Shown here in pieces: positions 55,376 through 64,000 of a stretch of DNA of 64,000 bases. Position numbers and translations under genes: made by a program. Position 1 is the stretch's first letter, and every line of letters starts with the position of its first letter. Source of the DNA: Chimonanthus salicifolius. Its lineage: Eukaryota; Streptophyta; Magnoliopsida; Laurales; Calycanthaceae. Location: NCBI GenBank assembly GCA_013350335.1, contig CM023538.1, positions 55,534,769 through 55,598,768 of the forward strand. Reading direction: 5' to 3'. A model generated the notes under the pieces. The model ran no database searches, had not been told where the DNA came from, and was given only the letters and a program-made list of their open reading frames with translations.

Positions 55376-55787
55376 TTTCTATTTCAAGCGCCAGAAATCG
55401 GGAAAAATGAGAGGAAAAGAAAGGATCGAACAATCAATTCAAACAAAATCAAATGCTAGGAATGAGAGAGAAACATTAGAATTAGAAGCGACGAAAATGG
55501 AAATGGGATGCAGGAGTCTTATAAAGGCTCGCAGAGGGTTTTGCAATGGAATTCCACCTTCTTTATTATTAATTAATTTAATTATTATTGATTTTTTTCC
55601 CGGCCCTTTCGGAATCACAAGACTTCTTTTTCTTTTCTCCGCCGAGTCTCTTTCCACCTGAAAAAGAATTGCTGTTTCCTTGTTCGTCAATTAACCTTCT
55701 CTTTTAAGAAATTACAAAAGCATCCGTGGGACCCTTATTTGGCTCGGATCGACTCACTCGACTCAGTTTTATTTTTTAAAGACAGTA
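55376..55787 (-). promoter_or_regulatory. AMMECR1 5' UTR and promoter side
   Basis: Directly upstream of the ATG at 55375 on the minus strand. The first 130 bp (to about 55510) are purine/pyrimidine-biased and fit a 5' UTR. No strong TATA box stands out. The first transposon upstream starts at about 55788. Confidence 0.5.
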
Positions 55788-56310
55788 GGTCTGAAATTGG
55801 GTCGGGTCAGGTTTCTTAAAACTCAACCCGACTTCAATCGATATTTATGAAACTCGATTCATCCCGAGCTATTGACCTGAAATTCTTGACTCGACCAAAC
55901 CCGAATTCTAACGAGACTCAACCCAAATTCTAACTCGACTCACATTCTGAGTCCATTTTAGCCTAACTTTTAGCCTGATTGGAGTGGGCCGGATTGGGTC
56001 TAGTTAACTTGAAAATTCCTCAACCTAACCATGACTTAAATTCCATGCAGGTTTTTGTCTTCTCAACCCGACCCAACTTGAATTCTAACCTCACTCAACC
56101 CAAATTTTGGCCTGACTCTCGTTCTGAACCCATTTTAATCTAATTTTAGCTGGATTGGATCGGGTCGGATAAACTTGAAAATTCCTCAACCTGACTCGAC
56201 CCGAATTCCATACAAGTTTTTGTCTTCTCAACCTGAGCCGACCGAACCGCTGACCTGACCTGCATAATTTCTCAGGATTAGGTCAAAACCCAACTTGAGT
56301 TTCACCCCTA
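55788..56310. mobile_element. hAT-like MITE with GGGTCGGGT repeats and internal duplication
   Basis: Ends TAGGTCTGAAATTGGGTCGG and GAGTTTCACCCCTA are of the same family as 33876-34157. The interior holds a duplicated segment of roughly 180 bp (TTGAAAATTCCTCAACCT at about 56010 and 56179; GTTTTTGTCTTCTCAACC at about 56051 and 56215). No matching target duplication was found. Confidence 0.65.
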
Positions 56311-56460
56311 GATGAAAGTATCCAAACATCTCACCTACTAATATGTTAACCATGTGTAAACCTTGCAATCTAGACATGTCGGGTACAAAAAAATAAGGAG
56401 TACCCCTTTTTGTCTTAGATGCTTTCCATAAAGAAGGGCGGGTTTTGACCACCAGGCCAA
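56310..56460 (-). mobile_element. SINE copy, diverged
   Basis: CATGTGTAAACCTTGCAATC and AAGGAGTACCCCTTTTTG match blocks of the SINE at 4330-4539. Ends unclear. Confidence 0.45.
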
Positions 56461-57290
56461 CTTATTAGGATTGTATTCAGTTTTATTTAAATCACAAATA
56501 ATTAAATTGTTAATTGACTTGATTCAGCTTATGGGTCGTTCTGGTTACTCACTCGAGTTTGACCTTGAACTCAATTAATTTGGGATATTCGTATATTTGT
56601 ATATATTGGTGTTTATGCATTTAAATATTTATATTGTACAAAAAAAAAAAATTCACATATATTTTGTTTTTATATTTTTTTATTTATCGATTTAAACTTA
56701 AAATGTTTTTAGCTTGATTTTTATATAAAGTTGAGCTGAGAATGAGCTTGACTCAAACTTGATCAATTGGCACAAATTGGACAATAACAAAGTTTTTTAG
56801 CTAAATTTGAACTAGATTTAATAAATATTGTTGGAAATAAGCTAACTTATCTCGACTTACTAATACCCATGTTGATATTGCTTTGGAAGTACATTTGCAT
56901 AATTTTATTACGATTGATAAGCCTATGAAGTTTCTTTTGGAGATTATTTAGTAAGGAAATTAGTTTTTAGAATAATTAATTTCTAATTGCTTAGCATACT
57001 TACTTTTGAATTTTTTAAGTATGAAAGAAAAGTTTTAAGAAAAAATATAGAATAGATCATCTACAATCACAGTGAACAATGTAATTAAGAGATTTAAATT
57101 AGGCATTTATTGATTTTAGGAGATTTAATAAAAGTTATTAATTTTTTAAGACACAACTCAACTTAATTCCAAATCAAATTGGTTAGTTAGGTTGCTTAAG
57201 TTAGAAATTGGGTTAGGTTGAGATATACTTAGAAGTGAAGTTGTATATAAGTGTACCACAACTCAATTCAAGTGAACTAAGACTTAAACT

Positions 57291-57614
57291 AAGGGGTAGA
57301 AATATCGGCCGATCGGCCGATACGATATGTATCGGCCAATAAAAAAGGTTATCGGCCGATATGACCGATATTCGGACTGAATATCGGTCATCATATCGGC
57401 CGATACGCATAAAAATCGGTTTTTAAAATTTATTTGATTTAAAAAAAAAAACTGATATCAAGGTTTTTCACCGTTTTTTATGGTTTTGAATATCGGATGA
57501 GAGAGAAATGCAATAAAATGGAAAAATCGGATGAGAGAGAAAAAATCGGTCGATATTTCGGCCGATATGCACATATCAGCTAAAATATCTGCTGAAGCGT
57601 ATTTTGGACCCCTG
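57291..57614. mobile_element. hAT-like MITE with TCGGCCGAT repeats
   Basis: 324 bp. Ends AAGGGGTAGAAATATCGG and GCGTATTTTGGACCCCTG are imperfect inverted repeats. Target duplication CTTAAACT (57283-57290) and CTTAAATT (57615-57622), one mismatch. The left half has at least six ATCGGCCGAT-type palindromic words. Confidence 0.85.
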
Positions 57615-57657
57615 CTTAAATTAGCTTGTGAATAACTAAGTTGAACTTAAACTAAGT

Positions 57658-57947
57658 CTTATGTCACAAATACTGTTCTTGGGATATTAACAATGATTGA
57701 TAAAATCAGGATATTTTCATTTTTTTGAGTTTTTATCAAGAAACTAATAAGAAAATCCCACGAGAATATAATATTTAAAAATAAAAATATAATAAATAAG
57801 AATGTTAATAAGGAATTTATCAGAAATTTATCATGATTTTATTGAGAATTTGTTGTAGTGCGAATAATATGTGTTATTAATACGATAATAGTATTTTGCC
57901 GATAAAAACGTGATAATTTCAAAATAAAGTCGATATTTGTATCATTG
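57658..57947 (-). mobile_element. hAT-like MITE, CATTGTGACAAATA family (reverse copy)
   Basis: Left end ATGTCACAAATACTG and right end GATATTTGTATCATTG are family termini. The interior matches the reverse complement of 42608-42958 in word order (GGGATATTAAC, TTTATCAAGAAA, TAGTATTTTGCCGATAAAAA). Confidence 0.7.
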
Positions 57948-58464
57948 AGCTCAAGTTGAGCTTGTTGGTGGATGTATATTGTATTGTGTATAATATGCAC
58001 GTATATTCATTTATGTTGTATGTAAAAACATGGTAAGCGCTTATATATTGCATACTTTCATATTGTGCATGAATAAGTTTTTGTTTATGAATTATAAAAA
58101 GAGCTAAACAAGAATTATAATTAGCTTAATTTCTAAGAAAATTTGAACTTTGCTTGATAAGTTTAGCTCAAGTTTAACTTAACCATGATAAGCTAGGCTC
58201 AAGCACAGCGAATGAAAATGGTAGAGAGGTTGCAATATAATTTTAAAAACATTTAAGTTTTTCAAATATTAAAAGGAAGTGTAAGTTATTACTCCTCTAA
58301 ACCGTTGTCAGTAAATAGAAGATATCGTATAAAATGCAAAAAAAAAAAAAAATACCATTTTTATTTGATGAAAATTATGAAAAGAAAAGAATATCATGAT
58401 CAAACACTTCTATGAAAATAATAAAAAAATAATTCTATAAAGATTAAAAAAATAGAGAGAATAA

Positions 58465-59650
58465 GGGCTGCGTTTGTACGAGGGGTAAATTTTAAAGGGG
58501 TTACCTCTAAATAGGGGTCACTCTTGAATAGGAGTCGAATAGGGGTCACCCTTAAATAAGGATTACCCTTATCTTATTTGGTAATTACAGTGGTAAAGTA
58601 AGAATTAACTATAAAGGTAAAAAATCTTATTTGGTAAAAATAAGTAGGGGTAACCCAATATATTAATAATTTTATTAGAATTAATATTTTTTTATTAAAT
58701 TCAATATAATAAAAAAATAAAAATAATATCTTATAAAACATAATTATTAAATAATATTCATCAATTAAAAATATTTTAAATATTTTTGCTCCATAGGTGC
58801 AAAAAGGGGGTAAAGAGGGGTACTATATTAACAATTGTATTAAATTCATATAATTAAAAAATAATAAAACATAATTATTAAAGAATATTCATCAATTAAA
58901 AAATATTTTTGCTCCATAGGTGCAAAGAGGGGTAAAGAAGGGTAAAGAGTGTTTAGAGGGGTAAAGAATGGTAATAGGTGCAAAAAGGGATAAATGGGTA
59001 AAGAGGGGTAAAGAAGGGTAATAGATACAAAGAGGGATAAAGAGGGTTTAGATGGATAAAGAGGGTTTAGAGGAGTAAAGAAGGGTAACAGGTGCAAAGA
59101 AGGGTAAACAGGGATAAAGGAGGGTAATAGGTGCAAAGAGGGGTTAAGAAGGGTAACAGGTGCAAAGAGGGGATAAGAAGGTAACAGGTGCAAAGAGGGG
59201 TAAAGGGAGGTAAAGAGGGTTTATTAGAATTAATATTTTTTTACTAAATTTATATTAAAAAATATAAAACATAATTATTAAAGAATAATCATCAATTAAA
59301 AATATTTTAAAATATTTTTACTCCATAGGTGCAAAGAGGGGGTAATGAGAGTAATATATTAACAATTTTTATTAAATTCATACAATATAACAAATAAAAA
59401 ATAAAATTATATGAAACATAATTAATAAATAATATTTATCAATTAAAAAATATTTTAAAATATTTTTTCTCTATAGATACAAAGAGGGATAAAAGGGAGT
59501 AAAGAGGGGTGAAGAATAGTAAAGAGGGGTAAGGGTTTCATGAAAACCCCTATACTCTAAGGGGTTTTCAAAAAAGGAAGGGGAGGGATAAAACTTTTAA
59601 TTTTTACCCTCACCTCTCCCTTACCAAACAAAGTTACCCCATCCACAGCC
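58465..59650. mobile_element. Harbinger-like MITE enlarged by internal minisatellites
   Basis: Left end GGGCTGCGTTTGTACGAGGG and right end TTACCCCATCCACAGCC are weak inverted repeats; the left resembles PIF/Harbinger termini. The interior has a GGTGCAAAGAGGGGTAAAGA-type minisatellite (about 58908-59215). An AATATTTTTGCTCCATAGGT block recurs four times (near 58782, 58903, 59313, 59461). No target duplication was confirmed. Confidence 0.5.
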
Positions 59651-59720
59651 AGGAATGAAACCAACAATTAAAGTAAGGATTGATTAAAAATTATTGAAAA
59701 AGAAAATCCTTTTCACTTTT

Positions 59721-61069
59721 GGGAGCACTTACACACATCTGGAAATTCTGCCTCTACACAACTGAAATCGAATTTTCGGGTGAAATTACAATTTTACCCC
59801 CGAGTTTCCAATTATTCGAATGAATGCCCAGTTCATTTTGGCATTCATTCAAATGAATGGGCTGAACAGTAATACAGAATACTGCTCAGCCCCATTCATT
59901 CGAATGAATAGTAATAAAATGACCACCATTCCTTCCATTCATTCGAATGAAACGATCATTCATTCGAATGATCGGAACGTTGATTCGTTTATTCCGTTGA
60001 TTCGTTCATTATTCGAATGGACGTTCAAGTTCAGTCATTTACATAATAATTTTTTTAAAAAAAAATTAAACTTATTTTTTAAGCACTGTGTATTTCTAAA
60101 ATTTTCAAATTTAATATCTAGATTAATTACGATAATCTGAATAAAAATATTTAAGACTTCAAGGTCTTTTGACACTCTTAAATATTTAAAACACAGTGTT
60201 TTACAAATAAGGGTATCCCTAGGGTGTGTCGAAAATACATTTAGGAGTGTCAAAAGACCTTAAAGTCTTAAAGTATTTTTATCAGGTTATTGTAATTAGT
60301 CTGGATATTCAATTTGAGAAATTTTGGAAATACACAATGCGTAAAAAATAATATGCATAGTGTATTAAATAATAAAATCTCCTTTAAAATTTTAAAGTTG
60401 TTTTTTAAGCACTGTGTATTTCTAAAATTTCTCAAATTGAATATCCAGACTAATTACGACAACCTCATAAAAATACTTTAAGACTTCAAGGTCTTTTAAC
60501 ACTCCTAAATGTATTTTCGGCACACTCTAGGGATACCCTTATTTGTAAAACACTGTATTTTAAATATTTAGGAGTGTCAAAAGACCTTAAAGTCTTAAAG
60601 TATTTTTATCAGATTATCGTAATTAGTCTGTATATTCAATTTTTAAAAAAATTATTATGTAAATGACTGAATTGAACGTTCATTCGAATCATTCGAATGA
60701 ACGATTCGAATGAACGTTCATTCTATTTAAATAATCAACGGAATAAACGAATCAATGTTCTGCTCATTCGAATGAATGATCATTTCATTCGAATGAATGG
60801 AATGAATGGTGGTCATTTTATTACTATTCATTCGAATGAATCATCCATTTATTCGAATGAATAGGGCTGAGCAGTATTCCGTGTTACTGTTCAGCCCATT
60901 CATTCGAATGAATGCCAAAATGAACTGGACATTCATTCGAATGATGAATGCCAAAATGAACTGGACATTCATTCGAATGATTGGAAACTCGGGGGTAAAA
61001 TTGTAATTTCACCCGAAAATCCGATTTCGGGTGTGTAGAGGAATTTCCGAGTGTGTGTTAAGTGCTCCC
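59721..61069. mobile_element. Fold-back Mutator-like element full of TTCGAA palindromes
   Basis: 1349 bp. Exact 9-bp target duplication TTCACTTTT (59712-59720 and 61070-61078), the Mutator length. Termini GGGAGCACTTACACACATC and GAGTGTGTGTTAAGTGCTCCC. The two halves are inverted copies over almost the whole length; the centre is about 60345-60400. The outer arms (about 59800-60050 and 60660-60990) carry roughly 15 palindromes of the form ATTCATTCGAATGAAT. The inner arms (60060-60345 and 60400-60655) are each palindromic too, around GGGTATCCC and GGGATACCC. No transposase frame. Confidence 0.9.
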
Positions 61070-61367
61070 TTCACTTTTAAGGATTTCACCAAAACGCTGT
61101 TGATGGTCATAAAAATTTCAAAAAAAATTAATTATATTTCATAAAATTTTAATTGAGTTCACCAACATATACGTTCTCAATTTTATATATTATCTAAAAA
61201 TGATTTTTATACCTCTAATACTATAAAAGTCAGATGCTAACAGGTAAACTTGCATATGGACGATGTGAAACTCAGAAAATGATTTTATATATTATAATTT
61301 TTCTCGAAGGCCCATCCTCATACGAGATTAATGTAAACTTCCATTTGTGAGCGCATAATAAACTCAA

Positions 61368-61706
61368 ATACCGTTATTGGGATATTAAGGGTGATTGGTA
61401 ATATCGAAATATTTTCAAATTCTCAGATTTTATCAGGAAATTAATGAGAAAATCTTGCAGAAAATTATAATATTTAAAAATAATAAAAATATTAATAAAA
61501 TAAAAATAATAATAAGGAATTTACCGAGAATTATCCAAAAATTTACCGGGTTATTATCGCGATATTACCATTTATCGCGTTTTTAGAGTGATTTTATCAA
61601 GAATTTACCGACATGCCGATAAAAATATATTTCTAACCGCGATAATGGTATTTTGCCGATAAAAAATATAGTAAATTTGAAAATATCACCGATATTTGTG
61701 GCAATG
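61368..61706 (-). mobile_element. hAT-like MITE, CATTGTGACAAATA family, end-truncated
   Basis: Right end GATATTTGTGGCAATG; left end truncated, beginning ATACCGTTATTGGG. Flanks AACTCAA (61361-61367) and AACTCAA (61707-61713). Word order is the reverse of 42608-42958. Confidence 0.75.
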
Positions 61707-62390
61707 AACTCAACGGATGCTTACACTATCAAACAAAAATTTAAGTGAGAGTTACGTGTAAAATACGTGCACTATATTAGCTATTAGGGGATATAGTTCC
61801 ATTGTCAACTCCATATTTAAACATGATTAATGATACTAATTTCGAAATTCTCTAAGATTATTAAACATCAATTAATTAATATTTTTTTATAATTCAAACT
61901 AAGAAGAAAAAACAACCAAACTCACTTATACCAGCTCTGTGTGTTCTAATTAAAATAGTTCTGGAAACATCACGATTCAAGACAACACGTATTAACCGAT
62001 ATATATTTGTTGAATGGGATTGAAGGAGATGGATCTATTTTTGATTAAAAATAATTTTAATCAAAATGTTAGTGTCTATTGTCATTTAAAAAAAAAATAT
62101 TTTTAACATTTAGCCAAAAAAAAATAACAAAAGTGTTTCCCTTATAAATTGGGGTGGTGCCATCGATTCCCTATGTTGAAACTATAGATTAATTTGGCAA
62201 AATGTGATTACACACGCCAAAGGAAGAATTTAAAATTAACAAATATCATTTAAATTTGAATAACTTATTTCTAAACTTTTTAAAATCAAAGCCAACAAAA
62301 GATTTAACTCACAAAATGATCAGTCAATTTTTTAATTAAAAAATAAACATTAGCTGATACTATAGAGTATCAGCCGATTATACAATCAAA

Positions 62391-62758
62391 CATTGTGACA
62401 AATACTACCAATATTTTTTATTTTACCACAAAAATATCGGCAGAATAACATTTTCACATTAAAAATACGATATTAATGCCGCTCCCTTTTTTAACGGCAA
62501 TTTATCGATAATATCACATTTTTAATGCCATATTACCGATTCTCACGTTAAAAACATAATCACGTTAAAAACATAATATTATCGGTGACTTCCACAATTT
62601 TCCACAGTATACACACACGCACGTGACCAGACACTGACTACTTTAACTTAAAACGCCGAACGTTCCAATTTCGCTAGGGTTTAAGTTTCGAGGGTTTCAT
62701 CCTCTCTGTTCCTATCAGAGATTAAGAATTTTGAAAATATCCCCTATTTGTGACAATG
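62391..62758. mobile_element. Composite MITE with 5'-UTR-like insert
   Basis: Perfect 14-bp ends CATTGTGACAAATA and TATTTGTGACAATG. The left 190 bp match the MITE family. Sequence at about 62586-62731 does not: it contains CTAGGGTTTAAGTTTCGAGG and GGGTTTCATCCTCTCTG, words typical of plant housekeeping-gene 5' UTRs. The flanking 8 bp differ (CAATCAAA and GTCTGAAG). Confidence 0.55.
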
Positions 62759-64000
62759 GTCTGAAGCACATGTAGCAAGCCAGACAAAAAAAATGCCTGT
62801 GTCCAATTCTAGACAGATAATTTTTTATCTTTTTATTTTAAGATCCAGAGGTGTCGCACCCGACTAGTCCCACAGAGTGTGTGAAAACTCTCTCAATCTA
62901 CACACAACAAGTAAGACTGGAGAGCAAAGCCAGCTCTGAGATTTCAGAGGCCCTAGACGAACTTTTAAGATGGACCTTTTATACATTTATAAAAAATAAA
63001 ATCATATTTTTTTTACAAAGTGTGAAACATCTAAATAAAATATTATAATCAAATTTATAACGAAGTATTATTTAAAATTTATTCTTCTCGAGGATCTTGA
63101 GATGCAAAATTACTATATTTAAATTTTTTTAACATATTTTTTTCAATAGATAAGATAATTAATCTATTCAATATTTCTTATGATAAATTTAATTTCCACT
63201 TGTGTCATGTATATTAATTTTTTATTTTTTATTACTATTTTATTGTATTTAAAAAAAATAATTGACATGTTAAAATATATAATGCATTTAAAACAATTTA
63301 TAAAGTAAAATTATATTAAAAAATTATCAATTAATTATAAACTATAAAACACAAAATAGTCATTCAAATATAAACCCACTTTCTTTCTATTTAATCATCT
63401 ATATTACAATCAACAATAAATTTCCTCAATTGAAAACTTCTTTAGGTCACACTTTTATTAAAATTTCTAAAAAAATTATAAGAATAATGATTAGTTAAAA
63501 TCTAAACTTTATATAATCATTTTAATATTGCAATAAAATAAATTAATCATTTCAATTCTTAATTTTTAAATAAAAATAAAAATAAAAGATAAATATTTTT
63601 CTTAATTTTTAAAATAAAAATAAAACTAAAAGATACATGTTTTTTATCATGATGTTTAATTTATTTTATTAGAATTATAGATTTAAAATATAGAAAAAAA
63701 AAATTGGGAAAAAAAATTGACGTAAAAAATGTACCCAACGTGAATTGAACATGTGATCAATGGAATGAAAGTCACACCAACTCCCATCACGCCTCAAATC
63801 CATTTGATAATAAAATAAACATTAAAATAACTTTATAATGTAAAATAAGGTACGTGAACTTAAAAAATTGAACTTGACTTGGGAGTCCTATCTATTTAGG
63901 GGTTCTAAGCGGTGGCCTAGTTCACCTAATGTCAGGGCTGAGCCTGCTGGAGAGTGACCCTTCATTGGATTGAACCCAATACCTCAATCTTAAAGTCTTG
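62759..64000. other. AT-rich end of window with tRNA-like repeat fragments
   Basis: SINE-like blocks are suspected at about 62840-62930, 63720-63790 (GAATTGAACATGTGATC, inverted B-box style) and 63900-64000 (GGCCTAGTTCACC and GGATTGAACCC). 62950-63700 is extremely AT-rich. No gene recognised. Confidence 0.4.

Noticed and set aside
55407..55661. Plus-strand 84-codon frame at the AMMECR1 start
   Set aside because: It overlaps the 5' UTR/promoter antisense and has no family features.
58846..59193. Leu/Pro/Ser repeat protein on the minus strand
   Set aside because: It arises from translating a minisatellite; all three frames are similarly repetitive.
60806..61006. Frame with repeated FIRMN units
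   Set aside because: It is a translation of ATTCGAATGAAT palindromes in the fold-back element.

Overview
This is nuclear DNA from a flowering plant. It has long AT-rich introns with GT-AG borders, plant gene families, Ty1/copia, Ty3/gypsy and L1-type LINE retrotransposons, tRNA-derived SINEs and many non-autonomous DNA transposons. The abundance of hAT-like elements and LINEs and the very large introns would fit a basal eudicot such as Nelumbo. That is an inference only; nothing here names the species.

Three host genes can be read. (1) The 3' end of a plant RopGAP (Rho-of-plants GTPase-activating protein), + strand: two exons, 664-894 and 1989-2588. (2) A two-exon gene, + strand (12423-12827 and 18072-18242), for a 191-residue, charged, coiled-coil protein with a mitochondrial-type N-terminus, possibly mitoribosomal mS26-like. 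A decayed Ty1/copia element sits in its intron. (3) An AMMECR1-domain gene, - strand, assembled here from five small exons (55272-55375, 47379-47498, 32919-33033, 28731-28824, 24559-24761). They join in phase to give 211 residues spread over about 30.8 kb, so nearly half the window is introns of this one gene.

Layout: 1-3400 RopGAP end and flank; 3400-4800 SINEs; 4809-11440 a full-length Ty3/gypsy element with ATAAT target duplication; 11.4-12.4 kb promoter side of gene 2; 12.4-18.2 kb gene 2; 18.2-24.6 kb gene-poor spacer; 24.6-55.4 kb AMMECR1; 55.4-64 kb transposon-rich upstream flank with no gene recognised.

The AMMECR1 introns hold a readable transposon stratigraphy. In intron 2 a minus-strand LINE (37800-45381) is interrupted by two plus-strand LINEs and a minus-strand TRIM. 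One plus-strand LINE is itself split by a tandem TRIM array, which carries three hAT-like MITEs and a copia solo LTR. Most layers are supported by target-site duplications that I could match by eye. Intron 2 also has a Pack-MULE-like element, intron 1 a LINE split by a 1.9-kb solo LTR, and intron 3 a broken unrecognised coding region next to promoter-like sequence. Outside the gene, 59721-61069 is a giant fold-back Mutator-like element filled with TTCGAA-centred palindromes.

All boundaries were read by eye and may be off by a few bases. Family names rest on motif recognition, not on searches.
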